Source: Lunatibacter salilacus
GTDB taxonomy: Bacteria > Bacteroidota > Bacteroidia > Cytophagales > Cyclobacteriaceae
DNA: 64,000 nucleotides
NCBI RefSeq assembly: GCF_009797935.1
Contig: NZ_VOLC01000022.1
Coordinates: 49,181-113,180, forward strand
Direction of reading: 5' to 3'
Part shown: in pieces, positions 8,588-16,829 of the stretch
How positions within the stretch are numbered: position 1 is the first letter of the stretch
Layout of the letters: every line of letters starts with the position of its first letter
Notes under the pieces: model-generated
Seen by the model: the letters and a program-made list of their open reading frames with translations, nothing else
The model's database searches: none
Told to the model about the DNA's origin: nothing
Position numbers and translations under genes: made by a program

Positions 8588-9229
8588 ATGACACTTCAGG
8601 AAATTTCCAAACTTGCCCAGCAGGGAGAAGGTCTTCATATTGAGTTTAAGAAAAAGGCGGCGCATCCCGAAAAAATCGTCCGTGAGATTGTAGCCATGGC
8701 CAATACCGATGGGGGCTATTTGCTTATTGGCGTGGATGACAATGGGACAGTAAGCGGGCAGCGGTTTATAGAGGAGGAGGTGTTTGTTATGGACAAAGCA
8801 ATTAATGAGCTTATATTTCCTCCCATCGTACCTGAAAGGCACCTTTTGCATCTAAATGCCAAAAAGGGAATTGCCGTTTATCAGGTTAGGAAGAGCAGCC
8901 AACGGCCTCATTTTATTGTGGAAAATGCCAAGAGAAAAGCTTATGTCCGAGTCAGTGACAAAAGCATACAGGCCAGTAGGGAGATGTGGGAAATTCTCAA
9001 AAGAGAAAAAAAACAAGAAGATGTTGTCTTTCAGTATGGAAGAAAGGAGGAAATCCTTGTGAAGGCTTTAGAGAATCAACCTTCAATTACTCTGAAAGAA
9101 TATATGCAGCTTGCTAAGCTTCCCGTTTACGTGGCTTCTAGAACTTTGGTGAAATTGGTATTGGCAAACGTTCTTCAAGTCATCCCCCAAGAATCGGAAG
9201 ATATCTTTGTCAGGAAGGGTCTTTCGTGA
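8588..9229 (+). CDS. AlbA_2 (Schlafen-like) putative DNA-binding domain protein
   Basis: A 213-residue cytoplasmic protein that begins six bases after the previous gene. Residues 10-135 fit the AlbA_2 domain: E-x-K near the start, then IVREIVAMANTDGGYLLIGVDDNG, and a later AYVRVSDKS strand. The last 70 residues look like a winged-helix segment (ITLKEYMQLAKLPVYVASRTL). Proteins of this sort are annotated as ATP-binding or as transcriptional regulators; the actual ligand is unknown. Its 3' end overlaps the 3' end of recX on the other strand by 20 bases, an unusually tight convergent pair. Confidence 0.8.
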   Translation: MTLQEISKLAQQGEGLHIEFKKKAAHPEKIVREIVAMANTDGGYLLIGVDDNGTVSGQRFIEEEVFVMDKAINELIFPPIVPERHLLHLNAKKGIAVYQVRKSSQRPHFIVENAKRKAYVRVSDKSIQASREMWEILKREKKQEDVVFQYGRKEEILVKALENQPSITLKEYMQLAKLPVYVASRTLVKLVLANVLQVIPQESEDIFVRKGLS

Positions 9230-9722
9230 TTTGCTCGATAACGTCCCGAATCAAATCATTTTCGAAACCTCTAAATACAAGAAAACGCTGCACTTTGGCC
9301 CTCTTTTTCAACTCATTTGTTTCCTGGGTTAATTTCCATTTTCGTTCGGCCAAGAATTGCAGAACGGCCCAATATTCGTCACTATCAATTAGATTCAGCG
9401 CCATCTGAATGGTATCCTCCGGAATATCCCTCATTTTCAACTCTTGCCGTATGCGCACCCTCCCCCATTTTTTAAGCGTGAACCTTCCTCTGACAAATGC
9501 TTCGGCAAAGCGGTTTTCGTTGAGGAAGCCTTCTTCGGCGAGTTTCTCCAAAATCGGGTCAATTTGGGAAGGGTTTAGCCCGAATTCCTCAAGTTTGTTC
9601 CTGACCTCGGAAATGCATCTTTCCTGATAGGCGCAATATGCCGCAATCCTTTCTTTTGCTTTGGCAAGAGAAATTTTCTTTTTAGGTACATGACCTGAAT
9701 TTTCTTTTTCTGAGAGTGACAT
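9210..9722 (-). CDS. recX: Regulatory protein RecX
   Basis: A 170-residue RecX-type protein that modulates RecA filaments. The sequence shows the tandem three-helix repeats of the family: AKERIAAYCAYQERCISEVRNKL, then LEEFGLNPSQIDPILEKLAEEGFLNENRFAEAFVRGR, and the basic WGRVRIRQELKMRDIP segment. Length is typical. It is transcribed alone from the short gap before tpiA and ends inside the 3' end of the AlbA_2 gene. recA is not in the window. Confidence 0.93.
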   Translation of the reverse strand: MSLSEKENSGHVPKKKISLAKAKERIAAYCAYQERCISEVRNKLEEFGLNPSQIDPILEKLAEEGFLNENRFAEAFVRGRFTLKKWGRVRIRQELKMRDIPEDTIQMALNLIDSDEYWAVLQFLAERKWKLTQETNELKKRAKVQRFLVFRGFENDLIRDVIEQITKDPS

Positions 9723-9795
9723 TTTGCCTATTTTTGAGATTCCTTAGAAAAACGGGAATTTGTGTCCAAATATATAAAACCTAACAGAATTTATC

Positions 9796-10557
9796 ATGCG
9801 AAAAAAAATAGTAGCTGGAAACTGGAAAATGAACTTAACCTTGGAAGAAGGGCAAAAGCTCACTTCTGAAATTGTACATATGGTCAAGGATGAATTGAAT
9901 CAGCCTGTCACTGTGGTGATTAACCCGCCATTTACCCATTTGCAATCAGTAAAAAAACTGATAGAAGGGGCAAAAGATATTTTTTTAGGCGCACAAAATT
10001 GTTCCGATAAAGCTTCCGGTGCCTATACAGGAGAGGTTTCTGCGGGTATTTTGACTTCATTCGGAGCTTCCTATGTCATTATTGGCCACAGTGAAAGACG
10101 GGAGTATTTTAAAGAAACCAATGAACAGTTAACAGAGAAGGTCAAGCTGGCTCTGGCTAATGGACTGACCCCAATTTTCTGCTGTGGCGAGCCGCTTGAA
10201 ATCCGTGAAGCCAACACGCAAGATGCCTATGTCACTGAGCAACTTACTGCCAGTTTGTTCGGATTAAGTGAAGATGAAATCAAACAACTTGTTTTGGCCT
10301 ATGAACCCATCTGGGCAATCGGAACCGGCCGAACTGCTTCATCAGATCAAGCGCAAGAAATGCACGCCTCAATTAGAAAGCATTTGGCATCCAAATACGG
10401 GCAAGCCATTGCAGATGGCATATCCATTTTATACGGTGGAAGCTGCAAGCCGGACAATGCCCAAGAAATATTTAGCAAAGCAGATGTGGATGGTGGCCTG
10501 ATTGGCGGAGCATCTCTGAAATCCAGGGACTTTGTGGATATTGTCAAATCCTTTTAA
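9796..10557 (+). CDS. tpiA: Triose-phosphate isomerase
   Basis: A 253-residue (beta/alpha)8 enzyme that interconverts dihydroxyacetone phosphate and glyceraldehyde 3-phosphate in glycolysis and gluconeogenesis. The catalytic lysine is in GNWKMN (residues 8-13), the electrophilic His at 98 in IIGHSERR, the base Glu at 170 in [11 protein letters not shown], and the phosphate-binding GGS near residue 215. All are intact. It is divergent from recX and followed 99 bases later by prmA. Confidence 0.98.
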   Translation: MRKKIVAGNWKMNLTLEEGQKLTSEIVHMVKDELNQPVTVVINPPFTHLQSVKKLIEGAKDIFLGAQNCSDKASGAYTGEVSAGILTSFGASYVIIGHSERREYFKETNEQLTEKVKLALANGLTPIFCCGEPLEIREANTQDAYVTEQLTASLFGLSEDEIKQLVLAYEPIWAIGTGRTASSDQAQEMHASIRKHLASKYGQAIADGISILYGGSCKPDNAQEIFSKADVDGGLIGGASLKSRDFVDIVKSF

Positions 10558-10575
10558 ATTCAGTAACTAGCTTAC

Positions 10576-10625
10576 AGGCTTGGTAGGTGAACTCTCACTA
10601 ATATGTAGGGATTACTATCAAGCCT
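10576..10625 (+). terminator. Weak stem-loop after tpiA
   Basis: AGGCTTGGTAG at 10576-10586 pairs with CTATCAAGCCT at 10615-10625 (one G-T pair), with a 28-base loop, followed by TTG. The T-run is poor, so termination is uncertain; it may only slow read-through into prmA. Confidence 0.3.
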
Positions 10626-10656
10626 TTGTTCATTTTATACAATTCAATCCGCTCCT

Positions 10657-11490
10657 ATGAATTACCTAGTTTGTAAGATTACCTGTTTGCCGGAATATGG
10701 GGAAATTTTAATGGCTGAATTGGCTGATATTGGGTTCGATTCCTTTATGGAGTCTCCACAGGGCATAGAGGCCTATATACAGGAGGGGACCTTTGACCAG
10801 GCAGCATTGGATGAGGTGATCGCTAAATATGCCGCTCAGACAGCGCTTTCTGTCGTAACGGAGTTGATGCCCCGCATTAATTGGAATGAGGAATGGGAAA
10901 AGAACTATGATCCTATCATGGTGGGTAAGCAAGTTTACGTGAGAGCCTCCTTTCATCCGGAGCGAACCGATTTCGCCCACGAAATCATCATCAACCCAAA
11001 AATGTCTTTTGGTACCGGCCATCATGCGACCACTCATCTCATGTTGGAGTTTTTATTGGAGCTAGATCTCGCTGGAAAAACGGTACTGGATGTAGGCTCG
11101 GGAACAGGTATCTTGGCCATTATGGCGCATAAGATGGGAGCAACTACTGTGGAAGCTTTCGATATAGACGACTGGTGTGTGGATAATGGCAATGAGAATT
11201 TTACCCTTAATGGGTTACACGACCTCAAGATGGGTTTAGGAACTATCAGGGAAGTTTCTCCTTCAGGTCCTTATGATGTAATATTAGCCAATATCAATAA
11301 AAATGTATTGCTCGATGAAATGGGACAGTATGCCAGCATATTGAGCCCAACAGGTATGTTGTTAATCAGTGGATTTTATGAACATGATATACCTGATATT
11401 ATGCAAAAAGCCCAATTACTTGATCTGAAGATTAATCACCAACGAATCAGAAATAATTGGGCTGCTATAGCACTTAAGAAAACGGTATAA
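10657..11490 (+). CDS. prmA: Ribosomal protein L11 methyltransferase
   Basis: A 277-residue SAM-dependent methyltransferase that trimethylates ribosomal protein L11. The N-terminal ferredoxin-like substrate-recognition domain (about 1-90) is followed by the linker and a Rossmann-type domain with FGTGHHATTHLML, DVGSGTGILAI (motif I), FDIDDWCVDN (acidic motif II) and ILANINKNV (NxN motif near residue 213), all diagnostic of PrmA. It stands alone on the plus strand and meets the DUF4270 gene tail to tail at 11490/11508. Confidence 0.95.
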   Translation: MNYLVCKITCLPEYGEILMAELADIGFDSFMESPQGIEAYIQEGTFDQAALDEVIAKYAAQTALSVVTELMPRINWNEEWEKNYDPIMVGKQVYVRASFHPERTDFAHEIIINPKMSFGTGHHATTHLMLEFLLELDLAGKTVLDVGSGTGILAIMAHKMGATTVEAFDIDDWCVDNGNENFTLNGLHDLKMGLGTIREVSPSGPYDVILANINKNVLLDEMGQYASILSPTGMLLISGFYEHDIPDIMQKAQLLDLKINHQRIRNNWAAIALKKTV

Positions 11491-11507
11491 TAGTTTTTTA
11501 CTTAGAG

Positions 11508-12932
11508 TTATCGAATTCGGGTATAGTAGACTTTAAGCATAATCCGATCTTGATTCACCTTATATTGACGTAAGGTTCTTTTGGATTCATCCGAGCTTAC
11601 AGCGTTGTTTGGTGCGCTGGGGAAGTTCGGGTAGAGAAACAAATCTGTTCGGATCAGGCCATTTCTGTAGATGGCATTGATATACGAGGTTATCTGATTT
11701 CTGAACAGCCGGGTTTCCGGATTTATTGATAAAGAGTTTTGGCTGCCCGAAGAAGGAACGACATTCCCATTCGGATCAATACTTGTTTGGCTTGCATTTT
11801 CGGCTTGTACCGCAATCACAGCTCCGTCAAAGCGGGTGTAAAGTTTATTATTCTCAGAAGCAAAATACAAGACCATATTACCGGGCGGGCGTTTGAATTC
11901 GGGGAATTCTTGAATAGGACCAACTTCCATCAAAATTTGATTGAAGGTTATATTTTCCAACGTATCAAGAAAGGTTTCAAGGGGACTAGTGTCGATTTTT
12001 ACAAACATTCCCAAATTAGCCTTTCCGCCAACTATATCTCCTGGAATTTCATAGGAAACTCCCCGCTCAGTGATAACAGAGGTGGGTGTACCCGTACGGT
12101 CATTTTTGACCTGATTAAAATGCCGGGACTGAATGGTGTTAATGGGATAGGCCCTTGACAATGTATCATCTGTGTAGTGATAATAGAGAGTCATTCCTGT
12201 TCCGTTACCCACAGCAGCCGAGATATTTGCATTGTCGGTTGCGTTTCCGGTAATTGCGATACCTGGAAAATAGTCCCTAAAGGTAAAGATATTGGTAAAG
12301 ACGGGGTCGTTGGTTGTAAGTTTTTCAAAAATTTCCGCCGCCAAGTCAGCCTTCACATCCATGGTCAACAAGTTGGCAGTGTCAGGCTGGATAATAAAAG
12401 AGCCCTCTGCTATTGTTTCATCCGAAAACCGAAGTTGGCTGAAGTTATAATAAGAGGTGTCTAAGATAGGTTCCATTAGACGATGCACCCTATAGCTTTT
12501 TGGAGCATCGAACCCAATTCCGTCGGTAGCTTGAACATTGATGGTGAATTTCAAGGAGTCAAAGATAGCTTCGCTGTTAGGCTTGGCCGCATTGGGATTG
12601 TAGGAAAGCCTGCTATAGCCTATTGACTCTGTAGTGCCGAAAAAATCATCCACATCGCCTCCTATTACCAAACGTCCCTGACTAGTGGTATTGAAGGAGT
12701 CATATAGAACCATAGAAGCAGAAAGGGGTATTTCTGCATAGAAAACCCCTATTTGATTGGTACTGGGATCAAGAACTAGTCCGATTTCTGATGGATCTGA
12801 GCAGGAACCTGCCAAATGTAAAATAAGAAATAACGAACCTGCCAGTTTAACCGGCAAGCTCTGTATAAATATTGTAGTAACTTTCGAAAAGTTGATCCTC
12901 TTCTTCACTGTTGATTTCAAATTTCTTGTCAT
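11508..12932 (-). CDS. DUF4270 family lipoprotein
   Basis: A 474-residue DUF4270 family protein, probably a surface or periplasmic lipoprotein: a hydrophobic stretch (LAGSLFLILHLAGSC) ends in a cysteine near residue 44. The remainder is beta-rich, with SIGYSRLSYNP and MVLYF motifs common in this family; function is unknown. The start is doubtful. The ATG at 12932 gives a long basic leader and an 86-base overlap with the upstream gene, while a TTG just before LPVKLAG (near 12860) would give a compact lipoprotein signal. It follows the glycogen-synthase-like gene on the same strand, an arrangement repeatedly seen in this phylum. Confidence 0.82.
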   Translation of the reverse strand: MTRNLKSTVKKRINFSKVTTIFIQSLPVKLAGSLFLILHLAGSCSDPSEIGLVLDPSTNQIGVFYAEIPLSASMVLYDSFNTTSQGRLVIGGDVDDFFGTTESIGYSRLSYNPNAAKPNSEAIFDSLKFTINVQATDGIGFDAPKSYRVHRLMEPILDTSYYNFSQLRFSDETIAEGSFIIQPDTANLLTMDVKADLAAEIFEKLTTNDPVFTNIFTFRDYFPGIAITGNATDNANISAAVGNGTGMTLYYHYTDDTLSRAYPINTIQSRHFNQVKNDRTGTPTSVITERGVSYEIPGDIVGGKANLGMFVKIDTSPLETFLDTLENITFNQILMEVGPIQEFPEFKRPPGNMVLYFASENNKLYTRFDGAVIAVQAENASQTSIDPNGNVVPSSGSQNSLSINPETRLFRNQITSYINAIYRNGLIRTDLFLYPNFPSAPNNAVSSDESKRTLRQYKVNQDRIMLKVYYTRIR

Positions 12933-13662
12933 TATTTGATGATTCCTCTATTAAATGAGTGAACGTGCCGGTGGTATCTTCACCTCTGATGACTACATCA
13001 GCATAAGCAGTTCCCAGCTTCAAGAATCCTTCGTAATCCCTGGATTTCAATGGAGCCAATAATTTGTCATCGATATCGACCATTTTGATCTTTTCGAACA
13101 AATCATCGCCAAATTTATGACTAAATCCGTTATTATACATAGCGAACACGGATTTTGTGTCCTTAAATAATGGTTCGTTTTTATAGGTAGTTTTAAGGTA
13201 CAAGGGTATTAGGCTGGTCATCCAGTCGTTACAGTGTACTATATCCGGTGCCCACCCCAACTTTTTGACGGTTTCTATGACACCTTTGCAGAAGAAAATG
13301 GCTCTTTCGTCATTGTCTTCATAAAACTTATCCTGCTTGTCGAAGAAAACGCTTTTACGTTGAAAATAGTCTTCATTATCAATAAAATAAACTTGAAGCT
13401 TAGCATTGGGTATAGATGCCACTTTGATAATCAATGGCTTTTCTTCCTCACCAACGGAAATATTAATTCCAGAAAGCCTCACCACCTCATGTAATCTGTT
13501 CTTACGTTCATTGATTAATCCAAATCTGGGGACTAGAATACGGATTTCCATACCTTTTTCCTGCATGGCCTGAGGTAGGGCCCTTACAAAGTTTGCAACC
13601 TCAGAAGTTTGTAAGAAAGGGTTGATTTCGCTTGCTACGTATAGGATACGAAGTTTAGACAT
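12847..13662 (-). CDS. Glycogen/starch synthase catalytic-domain protein (GT5 N-half only)
   Basis: A 271-residue protein that matches only the N-terminal Rossmann domain of glycogen synthases: ILYVASEINPF near the start, VHCNDWMTSLIPLYLK near residue 145, then NNGFSHKFG and an AYADVV motif. Full GlgA has about 480 residues with a second nucleotide-sugar-binding domain; that half is absent here and there is no decayed continuation, so this is a native short form. KxGGL near the N-terminus of true GlgA is replaced by TSEVANF, so the catalytic ADP-glucose site is likely altered. It could be a regulator or an accessory transferase. Confidence 0.85.
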   Translation of the reverse strand: MSKLRILYVASEINPFLQTSEVANFVRALPQAMQEKGMEIRILVPRFGLINERKNRLHEVVRLSGINISVGEEEKPLIIKVASIPNAKLQVYFIDNEDYFQRKSVFFDKQDKFYEDNDERAIFFCKGVIETVKKLGWAPDIVHCNDWMTSLIPLYLKTTYKNEPLFKDTKSVFAMYNNGFSHKFGDDLFEKIKMVDIDDKLLAPLKSRDYEGFLKLGTAYADVVIRGEDTTGTFTHLIEESSNNDKKFEINSEEEDQLFESYYNIYTELAG

Positions 13663-13698
13663 ATCGTGTGTGTTTTGTTAAGGGATATAACGGGACTA

Positions 13699-13706
13699 CA
13701 AATTTA
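13699..13706 (-). promoter_or_regulatory. Candidate -7 element for the glycogen-synthase-like gene
   Basis: CAAATTTA on the plus strand reads TAAATTTG on the minus strand, a match to TAnnTTTG, 37 bases before the ATG at 13662. No clear -33 element. Confidence 0.4.
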
Positions 13707-13728
13707 CAAAAAAAATTGCGAAAAGCCA

Positions 13729-13757
13729 TTGTTTTTATTTTTTATAATATACTTTTG
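13729..13757 (+). promoter_or_regulatory. Candidate promoter of panC
   Basis: TTG at 13729-13731 and TACTTTTG at 13750-13757 are separated by 18 bases, close to the Bacteroidota -33/-7 layout. The predicted transcript would start near 13764, about 25 bases before the panC start codon. Confidence 0.5.
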
Positions 13758-13789
13758 CAGCTATTTTGCTAAAATGAAACCACCTGAAA

Positions 13790-14638
13790 TTGGACATTAT
13801 CAAGCTAATTCCTAGTTTAAAATCATTTTTGAAGCCATTTTACCTGGCAGATAAGAAGATTGGACTTGTACCTACCATGGGTGCATTGCATGAGGGGCAC
13901 CTGGCATTGGTAAGACGGTCCAAAGCCGAGAACGACCTGACAGTTGTCACCATTTTTGTCAATCCCGCCCAATTCAACAACCCCGACGACTTAGATAAAT
14001 ATCCAAGGTCACTTGATGCGGATCTGGCATTACTTAGGGATGAGGGCGTTGACCTAGTCTTTGTTCCTGAGGTGGAGGAAATCTATCCGCAGCCAATAGG
14101 CATATCTATTAATTTCTCACTATTGGAAAATACCTTGGAGGGTAAATTTAGGCCAAACCATTTCGGCGGGGTAGCAATTATTGTCGCTAAACTGTTTCAC
14201 CTAATAGCACCGGACGTTGCCTACTTTGGACAAAAGGATTTGCAGCAGGTAAGTATTATAAGCCGGCTTGTCTCAGATCTACATTTTGATTTGGAGATAG
14301 CGATGATTGCATCTGTCAGGGAAAAGAACGGTCTTGCTCTTTCCTCCAGAAACCAGAGACTAAATGAAAGAGAAAGAGAGCAGGCTACGGTTCTATATCA
14401 AAGCCTTCAATTTTCGAAAACTGAACTTTTATTGGGCACCTCTTGGTTGGATATCGTGGAAAGGGCGGCATCTTTGATCGCAGAAAAACCGCTGGTTCGC
14501 CTTGAATACCTTGAATTGGTCAATGTCCATGATTTTACGCTTGCCAAAGAAATTAACTCGCAAATCCCTCAGGCTATATGCATAGCTGCTTACGTGGGTG
14601 ATATCCGACTCATCGACAATATTCTGCTAAGTGATTGA
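13790..14638 (+). CDS. panC: Pantothenate synthetase
   Basis: A 282-residue enzyme that ligates pantoate and beta-alanine using ATP, the last step of pantothenate synthesis. VPTMGALHEGH (about 27-37), FVNPAQF, HFGGVAIIVAKLF, FGQKDLQQ and ALSSRNQRL are all present and correct for the family. The start codon must be TTG at 13790: an in-frame stop lies at 13775-13777 and the nearby ATG at 13774 is out of frame. It is followed 21 bases later by panD, which makes the beta-alanine substrate, so the two form a pathway operon. Confidence 0.95.
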   Translation: MDIIKLIPSLKSFLKPFYLADKKIGLVPTMGALHEGHLALVRRSKAENDLTVVTIFVNPAQFNNPDDLDKYPRSLDADLALLRDEGVDLVFVPEVEEIYPQPIGISINFSLLENTLEGKFRPNHFGGVAIIVAKLFHLIAPDVAYFGQKDLQQVSIISRLVSDLHFDLEIAMIASVREKNGLALSSRNQRLNEREREQATVLYQSLQFSKTELLLGTSWLDIVERAASLIAEKPLVRLEYLELVNVHDFTLAKEINSQIPQAICIAAYVGDIRLIDNILLSD

Positions 14639-14659
14639 TTATATTTGTTCCAAATTAAT

Positions 14660-15007
14660 ATGCACATCCAACTTCTTAAGTCTAAAATACATCGTGTTAA
14701 GATCACTCAAGCCGAACTGCATTATGTAGGCAGTATTACCATCGACGAAGATTTGATGGATGCGGCTAGTTTGATAGAAAACGAAAAAGTTCAAATCGTA
14801 AACATCAACAATGGGGAACGTCTTGAAACTTATGTTATCAAAGGAATAAGAGGTAGCGGCCAGGTATGCCTCAACGGGCCTGCGGCAAGAAAAGCACAAG
14901 TAGGCGATATTGTTATAATTATTTCCTATTGCACTATGGATGCTGTAGAGGCCAAAAGTCATCAGCCAGTTATAATTTTTCCGGACGAAAAGAACAGACT
15001 GAACTAA
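14660..15007 (+). CDS. panD: Aspartate 1-decarboxylase
   Basis: A 115-residue pyruvoyl enzyme that makes beta-alanine from aspartate. With the ATG at 14660 the self-cleavage pair falls exactly at Gly24-Ser25 (HYVGSITID), the canonical position, which settles the start over the upstream TTG at 14645. Other family marks are the basic [12 protein letters not shown] start, [10 protein letters not shown] and [13 protein letters not shown]. It lies between panC and a flippase-like gene and is almost certainly co-transcribed with both. Confidence 0.96.
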   Translation: MHIQLLKSKIHRVKITQAELHYVGSITIDEDLMDAASLIENEKVQIVNINNGERLETYVIKGIRGSGQVCLNGPAARKAQVGDIVIIISYCTMDAVEAKSHQPVIIFPDEKNRLN

Positions 15008-15008
15008 G

Positions 15009-16010
15009 GTGAAGCTCTCCGTACGACAATTCGTACAATTGGTGGCTTCCCTCTTGTTGGGCATGGGGATCTTCTGGCTGCTGTACAAGGATATAGCATT
15101 GGACCAGTTAAAGCAGGCACTAATCCAGACTTCCTTCCTATGGATTGCGGTGTCTGTTGTTGTTTCTTTATTAGGATACTGGATTCGGGCTTGGCGGTGG
15201 AAGATGCTCATTGAGGCCGGAGAAAAGCAAAGCTTTACTACTATCCGCATATTTTGGGCGTTGATGTTTGGTTATCTGGTAAACCTCATCATACCTAGGG
15301 CGGGCGAAGTTGCCAGATGTGGGGTGCTGAAGCGAACGGATAGCATACCTATGGGAAGCCTTTTTGGTACAGTAGTGGTTGAGCGTACTGTTGACATGCT
15401 TTGTATGCTAGGCACAATTATATTAGCTTTTCTGTTGGAAAGAGCGGTTTTTCTGGAATTGTTGGAAAGCTTGGTGGATTTGGAAAAACTGAAGACAGGT
15501 TTAATCGAATGGTTGCCATATTTGGTTACGATTCTGTTAGTGTTTTTTGGCTTTTTATATTGGCTTTATCTTAGATTTAGGTCCAGCGGTAGGTTTCTGA
15601 AATTTCGTCAATTTTTAAGACAATTTGTCCGTGGGATTAAAAGTGTGTCAGACTTGGAACACCCCGTGGCATTTTGGATTTCAACGATTTCAGTTTGGGT
15701 CATATATTATGCAATGATGTATTTTGTGGCCATGGCCATACCAAGCACAGCAGGCCTAAATGCTTCTTCTGTGCTGATGATCATGGTGATGGGAAGCATA
15801 GGAATGGTCGTGCCTGTCCAGGGTGGAATTGGAACCTTTCACGCGCTGGTTGCTTTTATTCTGTTATTTTATGGCATTGCGGAGGAAGAGGGCAAGATTT
15901 TTGCCATGATCGTTCACGGATCACAGGTTTTGACCATTTTCATTGTCGGACTAGTCAGTTCAGTAATATTGGCTAAATTAACGTGGAAAGGTAAACCTAA
16001 AATCCGGTAG
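15009..16010 (+). CDS. Lysylphosphatidylglycerol-synthase-type transmembrane protein (flippase-like domain)
   Basis: A 333-residue integral membrane protein with about eight hydrophobic helices, matching the LPG_synthase_TM (UPF0104) domain. Recognisable family blocks are RAWRWKMLI, NLIIPRAGEVARCGVLKR, FGTVVVERTVDM and VPVQGGIGTFHALV. It uses a GTG start at 15009, one base after the panD stop, so translation is likely coupled. The soluble aminoacyltransferase domain of MprF is absent, so lipid or precursor movement across the membrane is the most that can be inferred. A second member of the family lies at 24641-25741. Confidence 0.87.
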   Translation: MKLSVRQFVQLVASLLLGMGIFWLLYKDIALDQLKQALIQTSFLWIAVSVVVSLLGYWIRAWRWKMLIEAGEKQSFTTIRIFWALMFGYLVNLIIPRAGEVARCGVLKRTDSIPMGSLFGTVVVERTVDMLCMLGTIILAFLLERAVFLELLESLVDLEKLKTGLIEWLPYLVTILLVFFGFLYWLYLRFRSSGRFLKFRQFLRQFVRGIKSVSDLEHPVAFWISTISVWVIYYAMMYFVAMAIPSTAGLNASSVLMIMVMGSIGMVVPVQGGIGTFHALVAFILLFYGIAEEEGKIFAMIVHGSQVLTIFIVGLVSSVILAKLTWKGKPKIR

Positions 16011-16043
16011 TTACGTACAGAGACTTATTAAAAACAAACAGCG

Positions 16044-16736
16044 ATGATACTGATTCTAATTGTAGTAGTATTCGGCATACTTGGATATGTCGTAAGTAAC
16101 AAGTTAAAAAGAAAATTCAGGGAATACTCCCAAGTAGCTTTAAGGGCAAACCTATCCGGAAAGGAAATTGCAGAATTGATGCTTGCGGATCATAATATCG
16201 GGAATGTTCGGGTAAATTGTGTTGAAGGAAAATTATCTGACCATTACAATCCAATGGATAAATCGGTCAATTTAAGCCCGGATGTCTATTATGGCAGAAA
16301 TGCGGCTGCAACTGCTGTAGCGGCTCACGAATGTGGACACGCCGTACAGCATGCCAGTTCTTATTCATGGTTGCAACTAAGATCCACACTAGTGCCAATT
16401 CAGAATGCGAGTGGAAAGATTTTGAACATTGTACTCATAGCGGCATTATTTGGAGGAATAGCCTTATTTGGACTGCCTTATGAAGTCGTAGGAATTATCG
16501 TCGTAGGCGCATATGGGGTGCTGACCTTATTTTCCCTTGTGACGCTTCCTGTTGAATTTGACGCAAGTCGTAGGGCCCTTGCTTGGGTGCAACAACGCAA
16601 TGTCGTAACTCCCCAAGAGTATGGTATGTCAAAAGACGCATTAAAATGGGCTGCAATGACCTACGTGGTTGCCGCAATAGCGTCTCTAGCTACATTAGCT
16701 TATTATGCCTTTATCTTCTTCGGAAACAGAGATTAA
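16044..16736 (+). CDS. Neutral zinc metallopeptidase, YugP type
   Basis: A 230-residue membrane protein. A short N-terminal helix (MILILIVVVFGILGYVV) is followed by a cytoplasmic or interfacial part with HECGHAVQHA (HExxH-like zinc site, about residues 95-104, in which the second position is E and the fifth H), then two hydrophobic helices and a C-terminal helix. The FDASRRAL motif supplies the typical third acidic ligand region. This is the YugP (DUF zinc_peptidase_2) family, membrane proteases of unclear substrate. It is the last gene before a strong terminator at 16764-16800, closing the panC-panD-flippase unit. Confidence 0.9.
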   Translation: MILILIVVVFGILGYVVSNKLKRKFREYSQVALRANLSGKEIAELMLADHNIGNVRVNCVEGKLSDHYNPMDKSVNLSPDVYYGRNAAATAVAAHECGHAVQHASSYSWLQLRSTLVPIQNASGKILNIVLIAALFGGIALFGLPYEVVGIIVVGAYGVLTLFSLVTLPVEFDASRRALAWVQQRNVVTPQEYGMSKDALKWAAMTYVVAAIASLATLAYYAFIFFGNRD

Positions 16737-16763
16737 ATTTTCTAAACCAACTAGTAGTTACCG

Positions 16764-16800
16764 ATAAAGGAGCAAGAAATTGCTCCTTTATTTTTTTTTT
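16764..16800 (+). terminator. Rho-independent terminator after the metallopeptidase gene
   Basis: ATAAAGGAGCA pairs with TTGCTCCTTTAT around a short AGAAA loop and is followed by a run of ten T. Strong intrinsic terminator. Confidence 0.92.
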
Positions 16801-16829
16801 ACTATTTTGATTTTTTAAATAAAAAAACG

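Noticed and set aside
14639..15250. 203-codon minus-strand open frame across panD
   Set aside because: Antisense to panD, which has its cleavage site at the exact canonical position.
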